Source of the DNA: Peptococcaceae bacterium UBA5767
GTDB taxonomy: Bacteria > Bacillota > TC1 > UBA5767
Assembly (NCBI GenBank): GCA_002418765.1
Contig: DIET01000005.1
Span: 1-64,000, forward strand
Direction of reading: 5' to 3'
Length of the DNA: 64,000 nt
Part shown: positions 42,074 through 51,391 of the stretch, piece by piece
Layout of the letters: each line of letters begins with the position of its first letter
Position numbering within the stretch: the first letter of the stretch is position 1
Translations under genes and position numbers: made by a program
Notes under the pieces: model-generated
Seen by the model: only the letters and a program-made list of their open reading frames with translations
The model's database searches: none
Told to the model about the DNA's origin: nothing

Positions 42074-43458
42074 TGGCATTGAATCTGAATCGTATCCCCA
42101 TGCCTGCTCAGGATCCTGAGGTCAGGAATAAAAATTTTGATGAAGTAGCTACAGGATATACAGCCGCAATGGCGGTTGAAGAAGCTGAACGCTGTCTGCA
42201 ATGCAAAAATCCATTGTGTGTTCCCGCTTGTCCTGTAAATATTAATATTCCCAAATTTATTCATGAAATCGCCACGGGTGATGTTGTCGCTGCTGGCGAA
42301 ACATTGAAAGATGCCAATACCCTTCCTGCTGTTTGTGGACGTGTATGTCCTCAGGAGAGTCAGTGTGAGGGTGCTTGCATTTTGAATAAGAAAGGTGCGC
42401 CTATTGCGATTGGCAGGTTGGAGCGTTATGCGGCTGATTTGCAAATAATGCGTGGTGATTTCAAAACAGCTGTCAAACCTAGTACGGGGAAGAAGGTTGC
42501 AGTATTGGGGGGCGGCCCCGCCGGTTTGACCTGTGCCTCTGAATTGGCGCAACAAGGTCATGATGTCACCATTTTTGAGGCACTTCATGTTGCCGGTGGC
42601 GTTTTGATGTACGGAATACCTGAATTCAGATTGCCTAAATTGGTCGTGGAGACAGAAATCAATAGCATCAAAGAGATGGGTGTAGATATTCGTGTCAATT
42701 CAATTGCTGGAAAAATCAATACAGTTCAGGAATTGATGGAAGAACAAGGTTACGATGCAATTTTTATTGGAACCGGAGCGGGTTTGCCCTATTTTATGAA
42801 TATTCCTGGTGAAAATTTCAATGGGGTTTATTCTGCCAATGAGTTCTTAACGCGAACCAATCTCATGAAGGCTTATGATTTTCCCAACAATGCCACTCCT
42901 ATTTTGGTAGGTGAAAAAGTTGCTGTTGTAGGGGCAGGAAATGTTGCTATGGATGCAGCACGTACAGCACTTAGATTGGGTGCCAAGAAAAGTTATATCG
43001 TATATCGGCGCGCTATGGAGCAAATTCCTGCCAGACTTGAGGAATTAGAGCATGCCATTGAAGAAGGTGTAGAACTGATGTTGTTGACATCACCAACCGA
43101 GATTGTAGGGGATGCTGATGGGAATGTTATTGGTATGACCTGTGTGAAATATGAATTGGGTGAGCCGGATGATTCTGGTAGAAGAAGACCTGTCGTGATT
43201 GAAGGAAGTGAACACATGGTGGATGTAGACACTGTGGTTATGGCCATCGGGCAGGGGCCGAATCCAGTCCTTTTGGAAACGATTGATGGACTAGAACTTA
43301 ACAAATGGGGGAATGTAGTAGCAGATGATCAGGGTAGAACCTCGTTAGAAGGTGTATTTGCTGGAGGCGATATTGTCACTGGAGCTGCGACAGTTATTCT
43401 AGCCATGGGTGCAGGGAAAGTAGCTGCCAAAACGATGAATGAGTATTTGGCAGACTAA
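42073..43458 (+). CDS. nfnB: NfnB: large subunit, glutamate-synthase-small-chain-like
   Basis: NfnB is the flavoprotein subunit that, with NfnA, couples ferredoxin and NADH oxidation to NADPH formation. It has 461 residues. The N-terminus has the Cys-rich CLQCKNPLCVPACPVNINI and CGRVCPQESQCEGACIL for [4Fe-4S] clusters. FAD site is VLGGGPAGLTCASELA and the second nucleotide site VVGAGNVAMDAART. It resembles GltD, but the preceding NfnA and the absence of gltB support NfnB. Confidence 0.94.
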   Translation: MALNLNRIPMPAQDPEVRNKNFDEVATGYTAAMAVEEAERCLQCKNPLCVPACPVNINIPKFIHEIATGDVVAAGETLKDANTLPAVCGRVCPQESQCEGACILNKKGAPIAIGRLERYAADLQIMRGDFKTAVKPSTGKKVAVLGGGPAGLTCASELAQQGHDVTIFEALHVAGGVLMYGIPEFRLPKLVVETEINSIKEMGVDIRVNSIAGKINTVQELMEEQGYDAIFIGTGAGLPYFMNIPGENFNGVYSANEFLTRTNLMKAYDFPNNATPILVGEKVAVVGAGNVAMDAARTALRLGAKKSYIVYRRAMEQIPARLEELEHAIEEGVELMLLTSPTEIVGDADGNVIGMTCVKYELGEPDDSGRRRPVVIEGSEHMVDVDTVVMAIGQGPNPVLLETIDGLELNKWGNVVADDQGRTSLEGVFAGGDIVTGAATVILAMGAGKVAAKTMNEYLAD

Positions 43459-43467
43459 TGATTGTTA

Positions 43468-43493
43468 AACCAGTAGCTTGCTACTGGTTTTTT
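43468..43493 (+). terminator. Terminator after nfnAB
   Basis: AACCAGTAG/CTACTGGTT with a CTTG loop is followed by TTTTTG. Confidence 0.9.
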
Positions 43494-43616
43494 GTGGTTT
43501 TCTTAGTGTATAATTTCACAGAGAGAACCGGGTCCCTGACTTGACGAAAGCGATATTATTAAATAATATTTTATATGAACGGTTTGAATTAAATATATCT
43601 AATCTAGGGAGGCTTT

Positions 43617-44462
43617 ATGGCTAATTTAATTGATGGAAAATTGATTGCAAAAGATATTCGTGATCAGGTTGCTCGTGATGTTGAATCGTACAAAAAAAAG
43701 GGGCTAGATCCTAAACTGGCCGTGATTCTGGTCGGTGATGATCCTGCTTCTGTTTGGTATGCAAAATCCAAAGAAAAGGCTGCAGAAAAAGTAGGTATTG
43801 CTTTTGATTTTTATGGTTTGCCTGCTGATAGTGCGGAAGAAGATGTGGTGTCGCTAGTTGATCGTTTGAATCAAGATGATGCTGTACATGGAATTATGGT
43901 TGAATTGCCTTTGCCCAAGCATATGGACAAAGATAGGATTATGGGCATGGTCAATCCGCTGAAGGATGTTGATGGTGTAAACCCTATAAACAGAGGGTAT
44001 ATTTTGCAGGGATCAGAGGGATTGTTTCCGGCTACTCCTGAATCCTGCATTGAGTGTGTTTTGAGTACAGGGGTTGATTTAACCGGTAAAAAAGCCGTGA
44101 TTGTAGGTCGTGGAGAGACTGTCGGCAAGCCTCTTGTTTTTATGTTACTAAAATATAATCCCACCATTACCATTTGCCATTCTAGAACGAAAAATTTGGC
44201 TGATGAGATCAAAACGGCTGATGTGGTCATCGCAGCCGTAGGAAAAGCAGGTTTGGTAACCGGGGATATGATCAAAGAAGGTGCCATTGTTGTCGATGCT
44301 GGCGTGAATGAAGTTGAAGGTGGTTACGTCGGTGATGTGGATTACGAAAGTGCTGAAAAGGTAGCTGGCTATATTTCTCCTGTTCCTGGAGGAGTCGGTT
44401 CTTTGACTACTGTACTGTTGTTTAGAAATTTGATTAAGGGTTTGCGGTTGCAAGGAAAATAG
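43617..44462 (+). CDS. folD: FolD: methylene-THF dehydrogenase/cyclohydrolase
   Basis: FolD interconverts methylene-, methenyl- and formyl-THF. It has 281 residues. The catalytic Tyr and Lys are in WYAKSKEKAAEKVGI. VDGVNPINRG and FPATPESCIECVL are conserved, and the cofactor site is VIVGRGETVGKPLVFMLL. GGGAGGC precedes the ATG. It is 10 bp before fchA. Together they handle formyl and formimino one-carbon units, fitting purine degradation or acetogenesis (inference). Confidence 0.96.
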   Translation: MANLIDGKLIAKDIRDQVARDVESYKKKGLDPKLAVILVGDDPASVWYAKSKEKAAEKVGIAFDFYGLPADSAEEDVVSLVDRLNQDDAVHGIMVELPLPKHMDKDRIMGMVNPLKDVDGVNPINRGYILQGSEGLFPATPESCIECVLSTGVDLTGKKAVIVGRGETVGKPLVFMLLKYNPTITICHSRTKNLADEIKTADVVIAAVGKAGLVTGDMIKEGAIVVDAGVNEVEGGYVGDVDYESAEKVAGYISPVPGGVGSLTTVLLFRNLIKGLRLQGK

Positions 44463-44472
44463 GGGGAGAAAA

Positions 44473-45099
44473 ATGTCTAGATATTTTGATAAATCATTGG
44501 CAACAATTTTGGAAGAATCCGCTTCTAGCTCACCTACACCAGGTGGCGGGAGCGTTGCTGCTATGGCTGGTTCTTTTGGTGCAGCCATGATTTCTATGGT
44601 TGCCAATTTGACCAAAGGTGAGAAATATGCAGAACATCAAGTTGAAATTGAGGCTATTTTGGAAGAAATTGCTGTGGTAATGACTACCTTAGAGGCGCAG
44701 GTTGATGAAGACATGGCTGTTTTTGGTGCTTTTATGGATGCACTGAAAATGCCAAAAGGGAGTGAAGAAGAAAAAAGCATTAGGACAAAAGCGATACAAA
44801 ATGCTTACAAGACGGCAACGCTCTCTCCTTTGGAGATTGCTGATACCTGTATCAAAGCCACAGAATTGGCTCTTAGACTGGCGCCTTTGGGCAACGGTTC
44901 CGCCATCTCCGATGTTGGAGTAGGCGCTATCATTCTTGATGCTGCCTTGAGAGGTGTGTTGTTGGCTGTCGATATCAATCTTCCCGGTATCAAAGATCAG
45001 GATTTTGTTGCGCAATCGGCACATAGAAGAGATGCCCAAATCGAGAAGTCTGCAAAACTTTGCCATGAAGCGGTGGATATTGTCAAAGGTAGACTATAA
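44473..45099 (+). CDS. fchA: FchA: cyclodeaminase/cyclohydrolase family
   Basis: This 208-residue protein is of the formiminotransferase-cyclodeaminase C-domain family. It converts formimino-THF or formyl-THF to methenyl-THF. The N-terminal SSPTPGGGSVAAMAGSFGAAMISMV is diagnostic. GGGGGAGAAAA precedes the ATG. In purinolytic clostridia, formimino-THF cyclodeaminase recovers the C1 unit from formiminoglycine; in acetogens the same family acts as cyclohydrolase. Confidence 0.92.
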   Translation: MSRYFDKSLATILEESASSSPTPGGGSVAAMAGSFGAAMISMVANLTKGEKYAEHQVEIEAILEEIAVVMTTLEAQVDEDMAVFGAFMDALKMPKGSEEEKSIRTKAIQNAYKTATLSPLEIADTCIKATELALRLAPLGNGSAISDVGVGAIILDAALRGVLLAVDINLPGIKDQDFVAQSAHRRDAQIEKSAKLCHEAVDIVKGRL

Positions 45100-45101
45100 T
45101 A

Positions 45102-46298
45102 ATGTTGCCCAAGAGTTTTTTAGAAGTGAGCCAAGTCATTCGTTTGATTAAGAGCGATTTGGAAGAAGACGAGAAATTGGCGCGTCTCTGGGTAAAAGGA
45201 GAAATTTCAAATTATAAAAAAGCTTATTCTGGGCATATTTATTTTACATTGAAAGATGATCAAGCTAGTTTGAAGTGTGTACTTTTTTCCAGCCATAATT
45301 CCAGACTGTCTTTTGAGATGGAGGACGGAATGGAAGTGCTTGTTCAAGGTAGGATTTCTGTATTTGAGGCGACAGGTAGCGTACAGCTATATGCCAATAG
45401 TGTTCTTCCATTGGGGCAGGGTGCACTTTTCTTGGCTTACACGCAACTAAAAGACAAACTGGAACAAGAAGGACTATTTCATAGGAAAAGACCGATACCG
45501 ATGTTGCCTCGCAGGATCGGTATCGTTACTTCTGCCACAGGATCGGTGCTACATGATATGCATCACGTTGCACGACGAAGGAATCCGGAAGCGAAAATTA
45601 TTCTATGCAAATCTTCCGTTCAAGGCAAAGAGGCACCCAAAGAGATTGTTCAGGCGATTGAGGCTTTGAATCGCTTTGGAAATGTGGATGTGATCATTGT
45701 GGCTAGAGGAGGAGGTTCTCTTGAGGATTTGTGGGCTTTTAATACAGAAGAGGTGGCCAGAGCCATTTTCAATTCCTCTGTTCCTATTGTGTCTGGCGTA
45801 GGGCATGAAACGGATTATACAATCTCAGATTTCGTTTCAGATATGAGGGCGCCTACTCCTTCAGTTGCTGCTGAACTGGTGATACCAGATATGAAGATGC
45901 GATTGGATCAGTTGGGTTATGATTTAGGGAAAATCCAGAGTAATATGACCCAGATGGTGACGAATTATAAGAATAGAGTCAAACAATTGTCAGAAAGAGA
46001 AGCTATTAGAAATCCTTCCTGGATGCTTCAGAGAGTCCATGAACGCCTCGATTTTTTCCAAGATAGAGCAAATAGAGCTTTTTACGAAACGATTCAGAAT
46101 AAAAATGAGCAGTTGACATTGCTCCGTGGACGTTTGTTTGGAATGAATCCTACGGCTACATTGATGCGTGGATATACCATAATTGAACAGAATGGTAAAA
46201 TTATTGGTAGGAGATCCAGTTTGAATGTGAATGACCCATTCTCTGTGCAGTTCCATGATGGTATTGTGAACGCCTGTGTACACAAGGAGAAAAAATGA
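45102..46298 (+). CDS. xseA: Exodeoxyribonuclease VII large subunit
   Basis: XseA degrades single-stranded DNA. It has 398 residues. The N-terminal OB domain (LARLWVKGEISNYKKAYSGHIYFTLKD) is followed by RRIGIVTSATGSVLHDM, VARGGGSLEDLWAFNTEEVARAI and the active-site GVGHETDYTISD. It overlaps xseB by 4 bp. Confidence 0.96.
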   Translation: MLPKSFLEVSQVIRLIKSDLEEDEKLARLWVKGEISNYKKAYSGHIYFTLKDDQASLKCVLFSSHNSRLSFEMEDGMEVLVQGRISVFEATGSVQLYANSVLPLGQGALFLAYTQLKDKLEQEGLFHRKRPIPMLPRRIGIVTSATGSVLHDMHHVARRRNPEAKIILCKSSVQGKEAPKEIVQAIEALNRFGNVDVIIVARGGGSLEDLWAFNTEEVARAIFNSSVPIVSGVGHETDYTISDFVSDMRAPTPSVAAELVIPDMKMRLDQLGYDLGKIQSNMTQMVTNYKNRVKQLSEREAIRNPSWMLQRVHERLDFFQDRANRAFYETIQNKNEQLTLLRGRLFGMNPTATLMRGYTIIEQNGKIIGRRSSLNVNDPFSVQFHDGIVNACVHKEKK

Positions 46299-46531
46299 TG
46301 GGAAAGAAAAATATTGATTTTGAAGAATTACTATTAGAACTTGAAGCCAAAACTTTGAAGTTGGAAGAAGGCAGTATGAATTTGGATGAATCTATGAAAA
46401 CCTATGAAGAAGCCATGGAGCTTTTATTGTCTTGTCGTAAACTGTTGGAAAAGGCGGAAACAAAGATTCAATTACTTAAAGAAAAAAATGGAGAGTGGAT
46501 CACGGAAGAAATCGAAAGTGAGTTACCGTAG
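46295..46531 (+). CDS. xseB: Exodeoxyribonuclease VII small subunit
   Basis: XseB is the small helical partner of XseA, 78 residues, with FEELLLELEAKTLKLEEGSMNLDESMKTYEEAMELL typical (residues about 8-43). ATG at 46295 overlaps the xseA stop; a second ATG at 46298 is possible. Confidence 0.95.
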   Translation: MMGKKNIDFEELLLELEAKTLKLEEGSMNLDESMKTYEEAMELLLSCRKLLEKAETKIQLLKEKNGEWITEEIESELP

Positions 46532-46533
46532 CC

Positions 46534-47421
46534 ATGGATTTCATTTTACGGATGAAACAGCGAAAAGAGCAAATTGATGAGATCCTGAATAATCTAGTCA
46601 TAGAAACGCCGGTGCATGCAAAAGTTTTGGAAGCTGCCATGAGACACAGTTTGTTGGCCAAAGGTAAAAGGCTTAGACCGATTTTACTATTGGAGACGCT
46701 GCAACTTTTTGGGAAGCATGAGAGCATGGGCATGAATTTTGCCTTGGCGCTGGAAATGATTCATACTTTTACATTGGTGCATGATGATTTGCCATGTATG
46801 GATGATGATGATTTGAGAAGAGGTATCCCAACCTGTCATAAAGTCTTTGGAGAAAACATTGCACTGTTGGCGGGCGATGCACTCGTTTTTTCAGCTTATG
46901 AACTGATGAGTAAAAGACGTGATGATATAGACCCTGCCGTCGGATTGGCTTGTATTGAGGACATTTCTAAAGCATTGGGAGCACAAGGCGTGATTGCCGG
47001 CCAAGTTGTTGATCTTCTTTCTGAGGGAAAAACAGCCTCAGAGGAAGTATTGCATTTTATTCATAAGCATAAAACAGCGGACTTGATGGTTGCTGCTCTA
47101 CAGGTGGGTGCCAGGTTGGGAGGAGCTGACGATGACGAGCTACAATCTTTGCGCCATTATGGTGAACACATTGGCCTGGCTTTTCAAATGACGGATGATT
47201 TGCTGGATATTGAAGGGCAGAAAGATGTTTTAGGAAAGCCGATAGGATCAGATGTGAAATCTAAAAAAATGACATATCCTGTTTTGCTGGGTCTTGCCGA
47301 AACGAAATCTAGAGCTAAGACAGAGTGCCTGCAGGCACAGGAGGCGCTAAAAAGTATAAATTATTTGCCGATATCATTCCTGGATGACTTCAGTCAATAT
47401 ATCTTGGCAAGGACCTATTAA
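46534..47421 (+). CDS. ispA: Polyprenyl (farnesyl) diphosphate synthase IspA
   Basis: IspA condenses IPP with DMAPP to farnesyl diphosphate. It has 295 residues. The first aspartate-rich motif is HDDLPCMDDDDLRRG, with RG in the substrate site; the second is FQMTDDLLDIEG. GKRLRPIL and the Lys-rich KKMTYP segment are typical. The ispA-OLE-oapA-dxs order is known from other OLE-carrying Firmicutes. Confidence 0.95.
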   Translation: MDFILRMKQRKEQIDEILNNLVIETPVHAKVLEAAMRHSLLAKGKRLRPILLLETLQLFGKHESMGMNFALALEMIHTFTLVHDDLPCMDDDDLRRGIPTCHKVFGENIALLAGDALVFSAYELMSKRRDDIDPAVGLACIEDISKALGAQGVIAGQVVDLLSEGKTASEEVLHFIHKHKTADLMVAALQVGARLGGADDDELQSLRHYGEHIGLAFQMTDDLLDIEGQKDVLGKPIGSDVKSKKMTYPVLLGLAETKSRAKTECLQAQEALKSINYLPISFLDDFSQYILARTY

Positions 47422-47426
47422 ATCAT

Positions 47427-47456
47427 TTGATTGTATCACACGTATTAAGGTATAAT
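47427..47456 (+). promoter_or_regulatory. Promoter of the OLE RNA
   Basis: TTGATT and TATAAT are separated by 18 bp. The predicted start is at about 47463, right at the closing stem of the RNA. Confidence 0.7.
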
Positions 47457-47459
47457 ATA

Positions 47460-48039
47460 AATTGGTGGCACAGTATTCTAGTCGGGTGTATTGGTTTTGA
47501 AGGCGGGCCTAAAAATCCGTCATGGGCACAGCGATGAAGTCTCTGGCAGTTGCTTTCGATGCTCCGCGGGGGCATCTGGTGGAGGTTAAGAAGGCTGGGG
47601 CGATCCGCAAGGGCATGCGGGCGATGACCCTACCTTCGTGGAGGCCCATGCTTGTGGTTATGGTTTAAGGATCATAGCTATGACTTGGGGAAGAAACCTG
47701 TAGTTGGTAGCATAATGCTTGCTACAGAGTAGCCTGCCTTGAGTGGATGGAGAGGAGTCTATATGGTTTGCTTTTGTTTACGGCCGTAAATATGGCAAAT
47801 ACGATGAAACTTCCTCTGCAAAAGAGGCTAGGAATCGATATGATTCGTTAAGGAAAACTTCTAGACTGATTGTTGATGTAGGATTAAAGTACGAGCTTAG
47901 TGGTTATCTAGTGATGACGACGGTAACGTGTCAAATTGGGCTTTAATGGGAAACCACAATCACGGTGACGGATTGTAGCACAAGGGGAAATCCAACTGGA
48001 CCTATGCCGTAAAGTTTACTACATGAACAGCCACCAATT
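47460..48039 (+). ncRNA. ole: OLE RNA (ornate, large, extremophilic)
   Basis: This is a highly structured noncoding RNA of about 580 nt, near the roughly 600 nt known for OLE. AATTGGTGGC (47460-47469) pairs perfectly with GCCACCAATT (48030-48039) as the closing stem. Internal helices are evident, for instance GATGCTCCGCGGGGGCATC and the GC-rich GGGGCGATCCGCAAGGGC region. Known OLE RNAs form a membrane ribonucleoprotein with OapA, whose gene follows directly, and lie between ispA and dxs exactly as here. They are linked to ethanol, cold, Mg and energy stress responses. Identity is from sequence memory plus context; a covariance search was not run. Confidence 0.93.
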
Positions 48040-48056
48040 ACTTTAAAGGATGGGTT

Positions 48057-48614
48057 ATGGCTAAAGAAGCAAAATCTAAAATTATCCAAAGATCGATGTT
48101 CGTTGGGATAGGCGCTTTTTTTTTAGCGCTGCTCGTGAGCTCGATCAGTCAAGGAATCATGGAACAAATATCTTCTGCCACGATAGCATCGCTTATTCTT
48201 CTTGTTATTGTTGTTTTTGGGATCGTGTTCGATTTGATCGGAACGGCTGTAACGGCGGCAGATGAAGAGGTATTTCATGCTATGGCTACCAAGCGTGTTC
48301 CAGGTGGTCAGCAAGGGGCTTATTTGGTTCGGAATGCTGATCGGGTAGCGAATATTTGTAATGATGTTGTCGGTGATGTCAGTGCATCCATTAGTGGGGC
48401 TTTAGGGGCAGGAGTTGCATTGTTGATTTCTAAAGGGAACGCAGACAATTTATTTGTCGAGATTATCATTTTGGGTATGGTTGCCGGGTTGACAGTTGGT
48501 GGAAAAGCATATGGTAAAACGTTTGCCATTCAAAACTCCAATGATATAATTTTTATGGTGGCAAAAATATTGGATAAAATGAACTTAAATTTTGCCATAA
48601 AAAGGAAAAAATAG
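48057..48614 (+). CDS. oapA: OapA, OLE-associated membrane protein
   Basis: OapA binds OLE RNA and holds it at the cell membrane. This 185-residue protein has about four hydrophobic segments: residues 11-34, 38-62, about 105-123 and 130-147. A basic N-terminus and basic C-terminus (KMNLNFAIKRKK) could contact RNA. AAAGGATGGGTT precedes the ATG, 17 bp after the OLE closing stem. It abuts dxs by one base. No enzymatic motif was seen. Confidence 0.9.
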   Translation: MAKEAKSKIIQRSMFVGIGAFFLALLVSSISQGIMEQISSATIASLILLVIVVFGIVFDLIGTAVTAADEEVFHAMATKRVPGGQQGAYLVRNADRVANICNDVVGDVSASISGALGAGVALLISKGNADNLFVEIIILGMVAGLTVGGKAYGKTFAIQNSNDIIFMVAKILDKMNLNFAIKRKK

Positions 48615-48615
48615 A

Positions 48616-50466
48616 ATGAGCTTATTGGATCAAATAGATGGACCAGAGCAGTTAAAAAAGTTATCAGTAAAAGATCTAAAAGAATTGGCTGATGAAATTC
48701 GTGATGAAATCATTCAATCTGTCTCTCAGACCGGTGGCCATTTGGCTTCGAGTTTGGGTGTGGTTGAAATCACATTGGCTTGGCATTATGTTTTCTCTTC
48801 CCCCCAAGACAAGGTGATTTGGGACGTAGGGCATCAGACGTATGCACATAAGTTGATAACAGGAAGAAAAGACCGATTTTGCACACTAAGGCAGATGGAT
48901 GGCCTTTCGGGCTTTCCCAAACGCTGTGAATCTGAACATGATGCTTTTGAAACGGGGCACAGTGCCACTTCCATCTCGGCGGCTTTGGGGATGACTGAGG
49001 CCAATAAGCTTCATCATCGGCATTACAATACCACAGCTATTATCGGTGATGGTGCTTTGACAGGGGGGATGGCTTTAGAAGCCATCAATCATGCAGGACA
49101 TCTGCAATCGAATGTGCTTGTTATTTTGAACGATAATGAAATGTCCATAGATAGTAATGTAGGCGCTTTGTCCAATTATCTTGACCGTGTAAGAACTGGT
49201 TCGACGTATTTGAAAACAAAACGTGGCTTGTCTAGCTGGATAGAGAAGATTCCTTTCTGGGGACCATCATGGAAACGGGGATTAGAGAAAATAAAGGATG
49301 GTTTTAAGTATTTTTTCATTACGGGTATTTTTTTTGAGGAGTTGGGATTTACTTATCTTGGACCTATTGATGGACATGATCTGGAATCTTTGATCGAACA
49401 TTTGCATAGGATCAAGTCTCTGGAAGGCCCAGTTATTTTGCATATACTTACCCAAAAAGGGAGAGGCTATGCTCCGGCCATAGAAAATCCAGAATTATTC
49501 CATGGCATTTCTTCTTTTAATATTAGTGACGGGAGCAGTAAGAATCATTCGAGGCGAACATTTACACAATGCTTTTCGGATAACATTGTTAGATTGGGAG
49601 ATGAAAACAAGGAGATAGTAGCTATTACTGCGGCTATGGCCAAGGGAACAGGCCTGGACTATTTTCAAGAAAAGTTTCCAGAGCGCTTTTTCGATGTGGC
49701 CATTGCTGAGCAGCATGCCGTAACCTTTGCGGCTGGTCTGGCTGCTGCAGGGATGAGACCGGTCGTCGCTATCTATGCTACTTTTATGCAACGGGCTATC
49801 GATCAGGTCATTCATGATGTATGCCGACAGTCATTGCCTGTAGTGTTTTGCGTAGACAGATCTGGGTTGGTAGGAGAGGATGGCGGAACTCATCAGGGTA
49901 TTTTTGATTTGGGGATGTTTTATGCCATTCCCCATTTGGATATTCTGTTGCCTTCAGACGAAGAAGATATGCACATGATGCTAAATGAGGCCATGCAATC
50001 GGATAAGCCCGTGATGATTCGTTATCCTAGAGATGTCATCCCAGAACGAATTCATGCTGCTAAAGAAATTTCTAGCGATATCAATTGGATACAGAAGGGA
50101 TCGGACTTGTTGATCATTTCAGCCAGTAATACCATGACTGATTGTGTGAAGGCCATGGAAAAATTAAATATGTTGCAGATGCCTGTCGGTTTGCTAGGAC
50201 TTCGAAAATTGAAACCTTTTCCAACCAAGAGCATTGTGGAAATTATTGAGTCATACAAAACGGTTTTGGTGGTAGAGGAGAATTGTCGATCTAATGGTCT
50301 GGGCTCCATTATTGCCCAAGAAGTTCATTGCCAAATTCCTATTGAAATTCTCGCTTTACCAGATGAGTTTATCGAACATGGATCGCAGCAGGCATTAAGA
50401 AAGAAATATGGACTGGATGCGGAGGGCATTGTTGGCAAGGTAATGGAATTATATCAAGGACAGTAG
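48616..50466 (+). CDS. dxs: 1-deoxy-D-xylulose-5-phosphate synthase Dxs
   Basis: Dxs makes DXP from pyruvate and glyceraldehyde-3-phosphate with thiamine diphosphate, the first step of the MEP isoprenoid pathway. It has 616 residues. TGGHLASSLGVVEITLAWHYVF holds the essential His region; IGDGALTGGMALEAINHAG and NDNEMSI form the TPP/Mg site; the C-terminal transketolase domain has AIAEQHAVTFAAGLA and DRSGLVGEDGGTHQG. It follows oapA closely and shares the isoprenoid theme with ispA. Confidence 0.97.
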   Translation: MSLLDQIDGPEQLKKLSVKDLKELADEIRDEIIQSVSQTGGHLASSLGVVEITLAWHYVFSSPQDKVIWDVGHQTYAHKLITGRKDRFCTLRQMDGLSGFPKRCESEHDAFETGHSATSISAALGMTEANKLHHRHYNTTAIIGDGALTGGMALEAINHAGHLQSNVLVILNDNEMSIDSNVGALSNYLDRVRTGSTYLKTKRGLSSWIEKIPFWGPSWKRGLEKIKDGFKYFFITGIFFEELGFTYLGPIDGHDLESLIEHLHRIKSLEGPVILHILTQKGRGYAPAIENPELFHGISSFNISDGSSKNHSRRTFTQCFSDNIVRLGDENKEIVAITAAMAKGTGLDYFQEKFPERFFDVAIAEQHAVTFAAGLAAAGMRPVVAIYATFMQRAIDQVIHDVCRQSLPVVFCVDRSGLVGEDGGTHQGIFDLGMFYAIPHLDILLPSDEEDMHMMLNEAMQSDKPVMIRYPRDVIPERIHAAKEISSDINWIQKGSDLLIISASNTMTDCVKAMEKLNMLQMPVGLLGLRKLKPFPTKSIVEIIESYKTVLVVEENCRSNGLGSIIAQEVHCQIPIEILALPDEFIEHGSQQALRKKYGLDAEGIVGKVMELYQGQ

Positions 50467-50486
50467 TTCTGAGTTTTTGAATCAAT

Positions 50487-50528
50487 AAGAGTGCACAGGT
50501 TGATTGAGAACCTATGCACTCTTTCTTT
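50487..50528. terminator. Terminator between dxs and converging sanA-like gene
   Basis: A 15-bp stem with one C-A mismatch (50487-50501 with 50509-50523) is followed by TCTTTTG. It terminates dxs and possibly also the converging gene. Confidence 0.75.
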
Positions 50529-50557
50529 TGTGGTTGTTATGATGTTCTATAGTAGTG

Positions 50558-51277
50558 TTATTTATTTGAATTGACATCAACGGTTTGAAGACCAGAACCA
50601 CTTAAATCAATGGGGTCTCCGAGGTATTTAGGTTTGCTATGTAAAATTTCTACCATCATAATGGCCTTCATTCTCGCCAACAATTCTCGGACATGATTTT
50701 TTAGAATACCTGGATAGCGTTGTTGGTCGCTGATGGCGCCCAATACATCCATACCGAGCCGGTTGGCAATATAGATGGCTCTCGCAAGATGAAAATCCTG
50801 GGTGGATATGACGGCAGTTTGCACTGAGAATATTGCTTTTGCCCGGTATAATGAACTATAGGTATTCAAGCCGGCGTGATCTAGAAAAATATCCTCAATG
50901 GGGATATTGGCATGGAGTAGATAGGTTTGCATGCCGGTAACTTCATCGTACTCCCGTTGACCATGGTCGCCTGAGACGATGATTCGATCGGAAATACCCT
51001 GTTGATAAAGCATGATGGCAACATCGAGTCGGTCCTTCAGCATAGGAGATGGGCCAGAAGCATACATGGCGGCACCCAGCACAATGATGGCATCCACTTG
51101 TGGAGCTAGATTTTTAAGCTCGTCTACAGTTTTTTTCTGGAATGAGGTACTATAAATCATGAGTCCATTGAGTATGAAAATAATCAAAATGGAACCGATG
51201 AAGAGAGAAAGGAGTATTTTTTTCCACTTCGATAATCGTAATGGTCGCATTGTTTTTTTAGACAATAGATTATTCAT
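50558..51277 (-). CDS. SanA/YdcF-like DUF218 membrane-anchored protein
   Basis: This 239-residue protein has a basic N-terminus, one membrane helix (about residues 20-42) and an extracellular DUF218 domain. Motifs include DAIIVLGAAMYASGPSPMLKDRLD, RIIVSGDHGQREYDEVTGM and DHAGLNTYSSLYRAKAIF, then STQDFHLARAIYIANRLG. SanA/YdcF relatives affect envelope permeability and vancomycin sensitivity. The chemical activity of the family is not established. Confidence 0.88.
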   Translation of the reverse strand: MNNLLSKKTMRPLRLSKWKKILLSLFIGSILIIFILNGLMIYSTSFQKKTVDELKNLAPQVDAIIVLGAAMYASGPSPMLKDRLDVAIMLYQQGISDRIIVSGDHGQREYDEVTGMQTYLLHANIPIEDIFLDHAGLNTYSSLYRAKAIFSVQTAVISTQDFHLARAIYIANRLGMDVLGAISDQQRYPGILKNHVRELLARMKAIMMVEILHSKPKYLGDPIDLSGSGLQTVDVNSNK

Positions 51278-51334
51278 AGCATAATCATAAGAGTAATGAG
51301 TAACGAAAGCAAGAAAAAATATTGTTTGATAACG

Positions 51335-51363
51335 TTGGTGTTCTGTTAGGCATTTGATATACT
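51335..51363 (+). promoter_or_regulatory. Promoter of tlyA
   Basis: TTGGTG and TATACT are separated by 17 bp, 29 bp upstream of the tlyA start. Confidence 0.7.
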
Positions 51364-51391
51364 GAACACAATAAAGAGGGGGAAAGTTCCA

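Noticed and set aside
41651..42588. Two long minus-strand ORFs opposite nfnAB
   Set aside because: Antisense shadows; His/Asn-rich composition and no domain match.
43497..43616. ZTP or THF riboswitch before folD
   Set aside because: The conserved cores were not found.
47743..47946. 67-codon ORF inside the OLE region
   Set aside because: No ribosome site of note, low-quality composition, and it overlaps the structured OLE RNA.
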